36,250 bases of DNA from Halomonas alkalisoli (GTDB lineage Bacteria > Pseudomonadota > Gammaproteobacteria > Pseudomonadales > Halomonadaceae): contig NZ_JAKCMI010000035.1 in assembly GCF_021412585.1 (NCBI RefSeq), positions 1 to 36,250 on the forward strand, read 5' to 3'. Below, piece after piece: positions 24,307 through 32,411 of this stretch (position 1 is its first letter; each line of letters begins with the position of its first letter). The notes under the pieces were generated by a model. It did not search any database. It was not told the origin of the DNA and saw only the letters and a program-made list of their open reading frames with translations. The position numbers and the translations under genes were made by a program.

Positions 24307-27300
24307 GCCAGTCCAACAAGCAAGTGCACCGCCTGGCCAAGGGCGGTCGGATCGATCGCTCCCGCACCCTGAGCTTCACCTTCAATGGCCAGAGCTACCA
24401 GGGACATCCGGGGGATACCCTGGCCTCGGCGCTGCTGGCCAACGGCGTGGATATCGTCAACCGCAGCTTCAAGTACTCCCGTCCCCGGGGCATCGTCGCC
24501 GCCGGCGCCGAGGAGCCGAATGCGGTCGTCCAGCTGGGCAGCACCGAGGCGGCCCAGGTGCCCAACGTGCGCGCCACCCAGCAGGCGCTGTTCGCCGGCC
24601 TCACCGCCCGCAGCACCAACGGCTGGCCCAATGTGCAGCGCGACATGATGGGCCTGGTCGGCAAGCTGGGCGGCAAGTTCATGCCCCCGGGCTTCTACTA
24701 CAAGACTTTCATGGCCCCGGCCTCGATGTGGATGACCTACGAGAAGTACATCCGCAAGAGCGCCGGCCTGGGGCGCAGCCCCATGGAAGCCGATCCGGAC
24801 ACCTACGACCACCTGCACCAGCACTGCGATGTGCTGGTGGTGGGCGCTGGCCCTGCCGGCCTGGCCGCGGCCCTGGCCGCCGCGCGCAGCGGTGCCCGGG
24901 TGATCGTCGCCGACGAGCAGGAGGAGATGGGCGGCTCGCTGCTGGATAGCCGCGAGACCCTGGACGACAAGCCGGCGGACCAGTGGGCGACCCAGGTGCT
25001 CGAGGAACTGGCCGGGTGCGAGAACGTCACCCTGCTGGCGCGCACCACCGCCAACGGCTACCACGACCACCACTTCGTCACTCTGCACGAGCGGCGCACC
25101 GAGCACCTCGGCGAGACCGCGCCCCTGGCCAGTGGCCGTCGTCAGGTGCGCTCACGCATGCACCGGGTGCGCGCCGGCCAGGTGATCCTGGCCACCGGTG
25201 CCCACGAGCGTCCGCTGGTCTACGCCGGCAACGACGTGCCGGGCAACCTGCTGGCTGGTGCCGTTTCCACCTATATCCGCCGCTACGGCGTGGCGCCGGG
25301 CAACAAGCTGGTGCTCTCCACCAGCAACGACTACGGCTATCGCGCCGCCCTCGACTGGAAGGAGGCGGGTCGCGAGGTGGTGGCCATCGTCGACGCCCGC
25401 CAGGCCCCCGCCGGCGAATGGGTGGAAGCCGCCCGCGCCCAGGGCATCAAGATCATCACCGGTAGCGCCGTGATCGAGGCCAAAGGCTCCAGCCGCGTCA
25501 GCGCGGCGCGGGTCGCCAAGATCGATATCGACGCCTTCAAGGTTACCGGCCAGGCCGAGACGCTGACCTGCGACACCATCGCCAGCTCCGGCGGCTACAG
25601 CCCGGTGATCCACCTGGCCTCCCACACCGGCGCCCGGCCCACCTGGCGCGACGATCTCCTCGGCTTCGTGCCGAGCCTGGTGAAGGGCGTGCAGGCCTGC
25701 GGCGGTGCCAACGGCACCTATGCCCTGGGCGAGGTGCTCGCCGACGGCGTGGAGGCCGGCATCAAGGCCGCCGCCGCTACCGGCCATGCCGCCACGGCGG
25801 TCAGCCTGCCCCAGGCCAAGCAACTCGAGCAGGGCCCGGCGGCACCGCTCTTCCAGGTGCCCCACGAGAAGCCGACCCTGCGCGCGCCCAAGCAGTTCGT
25901 CGACCTGCAGAACGACGTCACCGCAGCGGGCATCGAGCTGGCCACCCGCGAGGGCTTCGAGTCCATCGAGCACGTCAAGCGCTACACCGCCATGGGCTTC
26001 GGCACCGACCAGGGCAAGCTGGGCAATATCAACGGCATGGCCATCGCCGCCCGCTGCCTGAACAAGTCGATCCCCGAGGTGGGCACCACGGTGTTCCGCC
26101 CCAACTACACCCCGGTGACCTTCGGCGCCATCGTCGGCCGTCACTGCCGCGATCTGTTCGATCCCGAGCGCTACACCGCCCTGCACCAGTGGCATGTGGA
26201 AAACGGCGCCGAGTTCGAGGACGTGGGCCAGTGGAAGCGTCCCTGGTACTACCCGCAGCGCGTCAACGGCAAGGTCGAGACCATGCACGAGGCGGTGGCT
26301 CGGGAGTGCAGCGCGGTGCGCGAGAAGATCGGCATCCTCGACGCCTCGACCCTGGGCAAGATCGACATCCAGGGCCCCGACGCCCGGGAATTCCTGGCGC
26401 GGATCTACACCAACAAGTGGGAGAAGCTGGCGGTCGGCAAGTGCCGCTACGGCCTGATGTGCAAGGACGACGGCATGGTCACCGACGACGGCGTGACCAG
26501 CTGCCTGGCCGAAAACCACTTCCTGATGACCACCACCACCGGCGGTGCCGCGGCGATCCTCGAGTGGCTGGAGCTGTGGCACCAGACCGAGTGGCCGGAG
26601 CTGGACGTCTACTTCAGCTCGGTGACCGACCACTGGGCCACCATGACCATCACTGGCCCCGAGGCGCGCAAGCTGCTGGCCGAGATCACCGATATCGATC
26701 TCGACAAGGACAGCTTCAAGTTCATGGACTGGCGTGCCGGCAAGGTAGCGGGCGTGCCGGCGCGGGTCTATCGCATCTCCTTCACCGGCGAGCTGACCTA
26801 CGAGATCAACGTCCAGGCCAACTACGCCATGCACGTGTGGCAGACCCTCTTCAAGCACGGCGAGAAGTACGGCCTGACCCCGTACGGCACCGAGACCATG
26901 CACGTCCTGCGTGCCGAGAAGGGCTTCATCATCGTCGGCCAGGACACCGATGGCTCGGTGACCCCGGAAGACCTGGGCATGCAGTGGTGCGTGGGCTACG
27001 ACAAGCCCTTCTCGTGGATCGGCAAGCGGGCCCTGACCCGTTCCGACACCAAGCGCGAGAACCGCAAGCAGCTGGTGGGCCTCAAGCCCAAGGACCCCAA
27101 GGTGGTGCTGGAGGAGGGTGCGCAGATCGTCTTCGATCCCAAGCACGCCATTCCCATGCCGATGGCCGGGCACGTGACCTCCAGCTACTACAGCCCGACC
27201 CTGGACTCCGGCTTCGCCCTGGCGGTGGTCAAGGGTGGCCACAACAAGCTGGGTGAGACCGTCTACCTGCCCATGGCGGACGGCCAGACCCATGAGGCCG

Positions 27301-27353
27301 AAATCGTCAGCCCGATCTTCTACGACCCCAAGGGAGAGCGCCAGCATGTCTAA
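24303..27353 (+). CDS. soxA: Sarcosine oxidase subunit alpha
   Basis: The 1016-residue subunit binds NAD and folate in heterotetrameric sarcosine oxidase. An N-terminal Fer2_4-like domain (about 15-110, FTFNGQSYQGHPGDTLASAL) comes first. A flavoprotein-like dinucleotide domain starts near residue 176 (VLVVGAGPAGLAAALAAA), with a second region ILATGAHERPLVYAGNDVPG. The C-terminal third (about 620-1000) is a GCV_T aminomethyltransferase-like domain. It begins near the GTTVFRPNYTPVTFG segment and includes YEINVQANYAMHVWQ and LRAEKGFIIVGQDTDGSVTP. This domain gives 5,10-methylene-THF from the oxidised sarcosine. The start overlaps soxD by four bases and the end overlaps soxG by eight, indicating tight coupling. 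An open frame upstream to 24144 lies within soxD and is not used. Confidence 0.97.
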   Translation: MSQSNKQVHRLAKGGRIDRSRTLSFTFNGQSYQGHPGDTLASALLANGVDIVNRSFKYSRPRGIVAAGAEEPNAVVQLGSTEAAQVPNVRATQQALFAGLTARSTNGWPNVQRDMMGLVGKLGGKFMPPGFYYKTFMAPASMWMTYEKYIRKSAGLGRSPMEADPDTYDHLHQHCDVLVVGAGPAGLAAALAAARSGARVIVADEQEEMGGSLLDSRETLDDKPADQWATQVLEELAGCENVTLLARTTANGYHDHHFVTLHERRTEHLGETAPLASGRRQVRSRMHRVRAGQVILATGAHERPLVYAGNDVPGNLLAGAVSTYIRRYGVAPGNKLVLSTSNDYGYRAALDWKEAGREVVAIVDARQAPAGEWVEAARAQGIKIITGSAVIEAKGSSRVSAARVAKIDIDAFKVTGQAETLTCDTIASSGGYSPVIHLASHTGARPTWRDDLLGFVPSLVKGVQACGGANGTYALGEVLADGVEAGIKAAAATGHAATAVSLPQAKQLEQGPAAPLFQVPHEKPTLRAPKQFVDLQNDVTAAGIELATREGFESIEHVKRYTAMGFGTDQGKLGNINGMAIAARCLNKSIPEVGTTVFRPNYTPVTFGAIVGRHCRDLFDPERYTALHQWHVENGAEFEDVGQWKRPWYYPQRVNGKVETMHEAVARECSAVREKIGILDASTLGKIDIQGPDAREFLARIYTNKWEKLAVGKCRYGLMCKDDGMVTDDGVTSCLAENHFLMTTTTGGAAAILEWLELWHQTEWPELDVYFSSVTDHWATMTITGPEARKLLAEITDIDLDKDSFKFMDWRAGKVAGVPARVYRISFTGELTYEINVQANYAMHVWQTLFKHGEKYGLTPYGTETMHVLRAEKGFIIVGQDTDGSVTPEDLGMQWCVGYDKPFSWIGKRALTRSDTKRENRKQLVGLKPKDPKVVLEEGAQIVFDPKHAIPMPMAGHVTSSYYSPTLDSGFALAVVKGGHNKLGETVYLPMADGQTHEAEIVSPIFYDPKGERQHV

Positions 27354-27981
27354 CGCGGCTACCTTCGATACCCGTACCGATAGCGCCATCCCGGTGGAGT
27401 CGCCGCTGGCCTACAGCTACCGCCGCAGCGGTGCACCGGCGGCCGGCCCCGAGAGCCGCGTCATCCTGCGCGAGCGCGCCCTGCTGGGCCACCTGGTCCT
27501 GCGCGGCGGCGCCATCGTCCTCGACGAGGCGGTGCGCGAGGTGCTGGGCCTCAACCTGCCCGGCGAGCCCCAGGGGCTGGTCCAGGATGAGCGCGGCGAG
27601 CGCTCGATCCAGTGGCTCTCCCCGGACGAGTGGCTGGTGATCGTCCCCGGCGGCGAGGAGTTCGAGCTGGAGACCCGGCTGCGCGAGCGCCTGGGGGACG
27701 CCCACTACGCCATCAGCGACGTCAGCGGCGGCCAGACCCTGCTGGAGCTTTCCGGCGAGGCGGCCCGTGAGCTGCTGATGAAGACGGTGATCTATGACGT
27801 CCATCCCAGCCACTTCCCGGTGGGCAGGGGCGTGACCACGGTCTTCGCCAAGGCCACCACCATCCTCCGCCGCCCCTCCGAGGAGCGCTGGGAACTGGTG
27901 GTGCGCCGCAGCTTCGCCGACTATTGCTATCGCTGGCTGCTTGACGCCGGCGAGGAGTACGCCATCGGCGTGGTACGCTGA
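27346..27981 (+). CDS. soxG: Sarcosine oxidase subunit gamma
   Basis: The 211-residue gamma subunit completes the sarcosine oxidase heterotetramer and packs against the folate-binding part of alpha. Typical features are the N-terminal ESPLAYSY region, LRGGAIVLDEAVREVLGLNLP, the RSIQWLSPDEWLVIVP segment, DVSGGQTLLELSGEAARELL and the C-terminal RRSFADYCYRWLLDAG. ATG 27346 overlaps the end of soxA by eight bases. A REP-like palindrome and a strong terminator follow. Confidence 0.95.
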   Translation: MSNAATFDTRTDSAIPVESPLAYSYRRSGAPAAGPESRVILRERALLGHLVLRGGAIVLDEAVREVLGLNLPGEPQGLVQDERGERSIQWLSPDEWLVIVPGGEEFELETRLRERLGDAHYAISDVSGGQTLLELSGEAARELLMKTVIYDVHPSHFPVGRGVTTVFAKATTILRRPSEERWELVVRRSFADYCYRWLLDAGEEYAIGVVR

Positions 27982-28009
27982 AACCAGGCTTGCTCCACGT
28001 CGGCGAAAC

Positions 28010-28060
28010 TTGCCCTTGTGGGAGCGCGGCGCTCCGGCGTACCGCGCGATAAGTCGGGGA
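28010..28060. repeat. REP-like palindrome downstream of soxG
   Basis: The segment around TGTGGGAGCGCGGCGCTCC contains the 15-base palindrome GGAGCGCGGCGCTCC at 28021-28035. The same GGAGCGC / GCGCTCC arms recur in the tandem repeat at 29187-29208, so the motif belongs to a dispersed repeat family. Confidence 0.5.
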
Positions 28061-28081
28061 CTACCCTCCCCGGCACCATCC

Positions 28082-28109
28082 GGGGGCCCATTGTGGCCCC
28101 CTGTTTTTT
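28082..28109 (+). terminator. Rho-independent terminator between soxG and purU
   Basis: GGGGGCC (28082-28088) pairs with GGCCCCC (28095-28101) across a 6-nt loop, followed by TGTTTTTT (28102-28109). It lies only 18 bases before the purU start. It should end much of the glyA-sox transcript and reduce purU expression relative to it. Confidence 0.85.
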
Positions 28110-28126
28110 CGAGTGAGGCGCCAATT

Positions 28127-28993
28127 ATGAGCCAAGCATCTTCCACCTGGATCCTGGCCGCCCAGTGCCCCAGCCGACTGGGCACCGTGGACGTGGTCAC
28201 CCGCTTCCTCAAGGAAAACCGCTGCTATATCACCGAGCAGCAATCCTTCGATGACCGGCTCAGCGAACGGTTCTTTATTCGCACCGAGTTCCGTCCCCTG
28301 GACGACGACTTCTCCGCCGAGACCTTCCAGGCCGCCTTCGCCGAGCGCGCCGACGAGTTCGCCATGGCGTTCGAGCTGACCCCGCCGGGGCGGCGCATGC
28401 CGGTGGTGATCATGGTCTCCAAGGCCGACCACTGCCTTAACGACCTGCTTTACCGCTACCGCACCGGGCAGCTGCCCATCGAGATTCGCGCCATCGTTTC
28501 CAACCACCCGGACCTGGCGCCCCTGGCGGAGTGGCACGATATTCCCTATCACCACTTCCCCATCACCCCCGAGACCAAGGCCGAGCAGGAGGCCCAGGTG
28601 TGGGAGGTGATCGAATCCAGCGGCGTCGAACTGGTGATCCTGGCACGCTACATGCAGGTGCTCTCCAGCGACCTGTGCACCAAGCTCAGCGGCCGGGCGA
28701 TCAATATCCACCACTCCCTGCTGCCCGGCTTCAAGGGCGCCAAGCCCTACCACCAGGCCTATGACAAGGGGGTGAAGCTGGTCGGTGCCACCGCCCACTA
28801 CATCAACGACGACCTGGACGAGGGGCCGATCATCACTCAGGGCGTGGAGCCGGTCGGCCATGCCGACTACCCGGAAGACCTGGTGGCCAAGGGGCGTGAC
28901 ATCGAGTGCCTGACCCTCGCTCGTGCGGTAGCCCTGCACGTGGAGCGGCGCGTCTTCCTCCACGCCCGCCGCACCGTGGTCTTCGATCGCTAA
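28127..28993 (+). CDS. purU: Formyltetrahydrofolate deformylase
   Basis: PurU hydrolyses 10-formyl-THF to formate and THF, balancing the folate one-carbon pool. The 288-residue protein has an N-terminal ACT domain (about 8-85: ILAAQCPSRLGTVDVVTRFL) and a formyltransferase-type catalytic domain (about 90-288). The active-site loop RAINIHHSLLPGFKGAKPYHQAY and GATAHYIND-LDEGPII are visible, with the expected Asn, His and Asp. GAGG lies about 8 bases before ATG 28127; the frame extends upstream but through the terminator. In Pseudomonas the same gene ends the glyA-soxBDAG operon. Here a terminator intervenes, so expression depends on read-through or on a promoter in the 145-base gap. Confidence 0.96.
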   Translation: MSQASSTWILAAQCPSRLGTVDVVTRFLKENRCYITEQQSFDDRLSERFFIRTEFRPLDDDFSAETFQAAFAERADEFAMAFELTPPGRRMPVVIMVSKADHCLNDLLYRYRTGQLPIEIRAIVSNHPDLAPLAEWHDIPYHHFPITPETKAEQEAQVWEVIESSGVELVILARYMQVLSSDLCTKLSGRAINIHHSLLPGFKGAKPYHQAYDKGVKLVGATAHYINDDLDEGPIITQGVEPVGHADYPEDLVAKGRDIECLTLARAVALHVERRVFLHARRTVVFDR

Positions 28994-29789
28994 CAATTGG
29001 TTTTCGCCAGTCAGCGCGAAATTAAATCCTGATTACGCATAAGATTCAGCAGGCGTCTGGTGGAGGCCGCCGCGTTGGCGGTGATCGTTGGCGTCGGCAA
29101 CACCGCCGGGAGGCCTGCGGCCTCCAGTCGTGAGCTGAAGCTACTCCTACAGCGGCGTGGCAACGTTGGTGGAGAAAGCAGCTGTTGGAGCGCTCGGTTC
29201 GGCGCTCCGAGTCCCCATCGCGACTGGCGCCGATAGGCGCCTCGGCGGAGGCTGAAAGGTTGGTTGTTGTCGTGAATACCGGCAACACTGCCGGGAGGCC
29301 TGCGGCCTCCAGTCGTGAGCTGAAGCTACTCCTACAGCGGCGTGGCACCCTTGGTGGAAAAAACCGCTGTTGGAGCGCTGGTTCCCATCGCGACTGGCGC
29401 CGATAGGCGCCTCGGCGGAGGCTGAAAGGTTGGTTGTTGTCGTGAATACCGGCAACACCGCCGGGACGCCTGGCGGCGCCGTTCACCCGGGAGAACCCGG
29501 CCCCATAAGCGGCATCCCGACAAGCTAGGGACACCAACCGAGTCCACCGCACGGGCATGCGTATCCGCTAGTGGCCATGGCATCCGGCTCCAGGGCGGGG
29601 TATGACCCAGCTCAATCCTTCACGATTCCAGCAGCGAGCTATGCTTAACATTTGGACGTCGGGCAAAAAATGCAGACATTGCGGGAGCTCCCGGGGCCAA
29701 CTCGCCTGACTGTCGTTGCGGAGCAGTAGCCATCACGGAAGCAGGACCACCTCACTCCCGGAGAGCTTCCCACGAGGAGGGCAGCAATC
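28994..29789. other. Long non-coding gap between purU and the ABC transporter binding-protein gene
   Basis: Nearly 800 bases lack a credible gene. The centre is the tandem repeat (29096-29466). The left flank (28994-29095) is partly AT-rich and holds no clear element. The right flank (29467-29789) should contain the promoter of the binding-protein gene; I see no firm -35/-10 pair. GAGGAGG lies about 8 bases before the next start. Confidence 0.6.
29096..29466. repeat. Tandem 170-185 bp repeat (two copies plus a partial third)
   Basis: Copy A (29096-29280, 185 bp) and copy B (29281-29450, 170 bp) are nearly identical, and a third copy starts at 29451 and fades after about 16 bases. Each unit starts with GGCAACAC and ends with GTGAATACC. 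Each contains the hairpin GGAGGCC-TGC-GGCCTCC (29109-29125 and 29294-29310). Copy A carries a second hairpin GGAGCGC / GCGCTCC (29187-29208) that has collapsed in copy B, which explains the 15-bp difference. Several open frames cross the repeat in all phases, so it is not protein-coding. Confidence 0.9.
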
Positions 29790-31118
29790 ATGACGGCACC
29801 TGTACGCATCACCTCATCGACCGCCGGCATCGGGATGGCCGGCTTGACGGCATTGGCCATTGCAGTGGCTTCCAGTGCCGCCGTCGCGCAACCGCCCGCC
29901 ATCCCCCTGGGACAGATCGCCCCGTTCACGGGGTCGGGCGCCGAGTTCGGCGAGTACTATCGCGACGGCGCGGCACTCGGGGTCCAGCACCTGAACGCCG
30001 CTTCAGAAGCAGTGCTCGGCGGCCCCATCATTGGCAACCATATCACCGAAGACAGTGCCACCCTGCCAAGCCCCGCCATCGAGGCGGCCCGCGGGCTGGT
30101 CGAGGTCCACGGGGTGCCGGCCATCATCGGTGGCTGGTCCAGCGGCGTGACCGTCGCTGTGGCAACCTCCGTGACCATCCCCTCGGAGGTCCTGCAGGTC
30201 TCCAACGGGTCGACATCGCCGCTGATCTCGGTGCTTCCGGAAGACCGTGACGCCGACCTGCTGTTCCGCACCACGGCGTCCGATGCCCTGCAGGGCGTGG
30301 TCGCCGCACAGCTTGTCGCGGGCGAGATCCTTGACGACTATCAGTTCGACAGTGCCTCGACGATCTTCATCAACAACCCGTACGGCCAGGGCCTGTCGAA
30401 CGCCTTTGCCCGCTCGTTCCAGCTTCGCGGCGGCGTAGTGCACGCTCAGGTGCCACACCCCGAAGAAGTCCAGCCAACCTACACCTCGCAGCTCGCCTCG
30501 GCCCTGCAGGACGAGCCGGCGCTGCTTTTTGCAGCGAGCTATCCCGCGCATACCGCGACCTTCCTTTCCGAAGCGCGCGACCTCTTCGACGCGGTGGCAT
30601 GGCAGTTTGTTGACGGCAACCGCTCCGATGACGTCATCCAGGCCCTCGGCGCCGACACCGTCGAAGGGGTGATCGGGACGGCACCCGGCCAGGACCCCAA
30701 CATTCCGGGCTTCCAGAACTTCTCGGAGCAGTTCACAGCCGAGTTTGGACGCGACCGCATCCCGCCCTTCACCGAGTCGGCCTACGATGCCGCCATCGTC
30801 ATCGGCCTGGCCGCGGTCAAGGCCTATGCAGACGGCTACGAGAACGTAGACGACATCACCGGGCCGGTGCTTCGCGACCGCCTGCGCGACGTCGCCAATC
30901 CCCCGGGGTTGACCATCATGGCCGGCGACTACGACAGTATCGTGGCCGGCATCGAGGCCATCATGGCCGGTGAGGAGGTCCAGTACAGCGGCGCCGCCGG
31001 ACCGGTGGACTTCGACGAGAACGGCGATGTACTGACCCCCATCGCCATCTGGCAGTTCCGCGACGGCGTCAGCGAAACCATCGAGATCCGCTCGCCGGAA
31101 GACATCCCAGAAGAATGA
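29790..31118 (+). CDS. ABC transporter substrate-binding protein, branched-chain amino acid type
   Basis: The 442-residue protein has a signal peptide (about 1-34, ending AAVAQ) and a type I periplasmic-binding fold (Peripla_BP_6, about 37-420). Family features are IPLGQIAPFTGSGAEFGEYY, GGPIIGNHITEDSA, VPAIIGGWSSGVTVAVA, FINNPYGQGLSNAF and TESAYDAAIVIGLAAVKA. It would deliver a small amino acid or amide to the permease encoded by the facing genes. Unusually, it is on the opposite strand and convergent with them rather than in the same operon. The ligand cannot be read from the sequence; amino acids, urea or amides are all possible for this class. Confidence 0.9.
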   Translation: MTAPVRITSSTAGIGMAGLTALAIAVASSAAVAQPPAIPLGQIAPFTGSGAEFGEYYRDGAALGVQHLNAASEAVLGGPIIGNHITEDSATLPSPAIEAARGLVEVHGVPAIIGGWSSGVTVAVATSVTIPSEVLQVSNGSTSPLISVLPEDRDADLLFRTTASDALQGVVAAQLVAGEILDDYQFDSASTIFINNPYGQGLSNAFARSFQLRGGVVHAQVPHPEEVQPTYTSQLASALQDEPALLFAASYPAHTATFLSEARDLFDAVAWQFVDGNRSDDVIQALGADTVEGVIGTAPGQDPNIPGFQNFSEQFTAEFGRDRIPPFTESAYDAAIVIGLAAVKAYADGYENVDDITGPVLRDRLRDVANPPGLTIMAGDYDSIVAGIEAIMAGEEVQYSGAAGPVDFDENGDVLTPIAIWQFRDGVSETIEIRSPEDIPEE

Positions 31119-31129
31119 CGCGGTGCCAC

Positions 31130-31164
31130 CCCCTGCGGCGCCCTCAGCGCGGGCTCCGCAGGGG
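31130..31164. terminator. Hairpin between convergent binding-protein and permease genes
   Basis: CCCCTGCGG (31130-31138) and CCGCAGGGG (31156-31164) form a perfect 9-bp stem with a 17-nt loop, in the 81-base gap between two convergent genes. No T-run is evident. Confidence 0.45.
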
Positions 31165-31199
31165 CTGTCGTGCCGCCACCCGACCGACCCTCTCGGGCC

Positions 31200-32405
31200 T
31201 CAGCGCCGCTTCGGGTCGGGCACATAGCGGGATACCCGCATCTCCTCCGGCAGCAGCCCCTTGGGCCGGAACAGCACCACGGCGGCCAACAGCAGCGAGA
31301 CCAGCAACCAGCGGATATACTGTGCCCGCCCGGGCAGGTCCTGATGGATGGCCGCCAGTAGCGGCTCGAGGGCGTTGGCCAGAAATGCCGTGCCCGCCCA
31401 GACGCCCCACACCAGAATCGCACCGACAATGGCGCCACGGTGGTTGCCGCTGCCGCCGAGCATAAGCATGATCCAGACCAGGAAGGTGGCAAACAGCGCA
31501 TGGAAGTGGCTGTAGTCGATGGCCACCGTGTAGTGGGCATACAGCGCACCGGCGATCCCCATGATCACGGCCCCCACCACGAACGCCTGGACACGGGCGA
31601 AGGGGACATTCTTGCCGCTCATGGCCGCCGAGGTCTCCTCGTCACGCACCGCGCGCAGCATGCGACCCCACGGCGAGCGGCAGGCGCGCTCGAGCACCAC
31701 ATAGACCAGCGCGAGGCAGCCGGCCACGATCATCAGGTAGAAAGCGGTGTAGTCCCGGGTGCTCAAGGGCTCGATGATCCAGGCCAGGGAGTCGGGCACC
31801 CACTCGCAGTGGCGGGTTTCGAACAGGCAGCGCCCGGGCTGCGGGATGCCGCGCAGGGGTTGGGGGCCGTTGGCAAGCCAGCGCTCGTTCTGAAAGATCA
31901 GGCGAATGATCTCCGCCACGCCAATGGTGGCGATGGCAAGGAAGTCCAGGCGCAGGCGCAGCACCGGAACGGCCACCAGGAATGCCACGGCTCCCGACAC
32001 CACCGCAGCCGCCATTACCCCCACCACGAACGGCATCTTCAACCCGAACAGCACCTGGGTATATTGAGCCGCCAGCCCCGTCGGCGCCTCGATGGTGAAC
32101 AGTGCCGAGGTGAAGGCGCCCACCGCGAAGAAACCCGCCACACCGAAATTGAGATGACCGGTGTACCCCCATTGGGTATTGAGCCCCAGGCTGAGGATGG
32201 CGTAGATGCTCGCCATGGTCATGAAGCCGATAAAGTAGGACAGGTAGCCCGAAGGCACCAGGGCGGCGATGCCCAGACCGAGCCCAAGTCCCAGGACGAT
32301 GCCGCCCGGCACCCGCCACCGCCGGCCGGGCGGCAGCAGAATCGGCAGGATGAAGGCCAGCGCAACGCCCAGCATCAGCCCCTTGAGAAATATCACTTGA
32401 GACAT
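31200..32405 (-). CDS. ABC transporter permease, LivM type
   Basis: The 401-residue protein is an inner-membrane permease of the branched-chain amino acid/urea transport class with about ten hydrophobic segments. The LivM signature is visible in SIYAILSLGLNTQWGYTGHLNFGVAGFFAVGA and RLRLDFLAIATIGVAEIIRL, and the cytoplasmic coupling loop is CRSPWGRMLRAVRDEETSA. GRAQYIRWLLVSLLLAAVVLFRPKGLLPE ends the membrane part. An insertion with several Cys (CLFETRHCEWVP, about 190-210) is less usual. It is the last gene of a four-gene operon, 6 bases after the LivH-type gene, with GAGAGG upstream of the start. Confidence 0.92.
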   Translation of the reverse strand: MSQVIFLKGLMLGVALAFILPILLPPGRRWRVPGGIVLGLGLGLGIAALVPSGYLSYFIGFMTMASIYAILSLGLNTQWGYTGHLNFGVAGFFAVGAFTSALFTIEAPTGLAAQYTQVLFGLKMPFVVGVMAAAVVSGAVAFLVAVPVLRLRLDFLAIATIGVAEIIRLIFQNERWLANGPQPLRGIPQPGRCLFETRHCEWVPDSLAWIIEPLSTRDYTAFYLMIVAGCLALVYVVLERACRSPWGRMLRAVRDEETSAAMSGKNVPFARVQAFVVGAVIMGIAGALYAHYTVAIDYSHFHALFATFLVWIMLMLGGSGNHRGAIVGAILVWGVWAGTAFLANALEPLLAAIHQDLPGRAQYIRWLLVSLLLAAVVLFRPKGLLPEEMRVSRYVPDPKRR

Positions 32406-32411
32406 GGCACA

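Noticed and set aside
25152..27389. 745-codon open frame opposite soxA
   Set aside because: Shadow of soxA in high-GC DNA with no recognisable motif; soxA is unambiguous.
29096..29466. CRISPR array
   Set aside because: Units are 170-185 bp and contiguous, without short repeats separated by unique spacers.
29046..29583. Several minus-strand open frames over the tandem repeat
   Set aside because: The same repeated DNA is open in several phases and gives repeated, motif-free peptides; it is an extragenic repeat.
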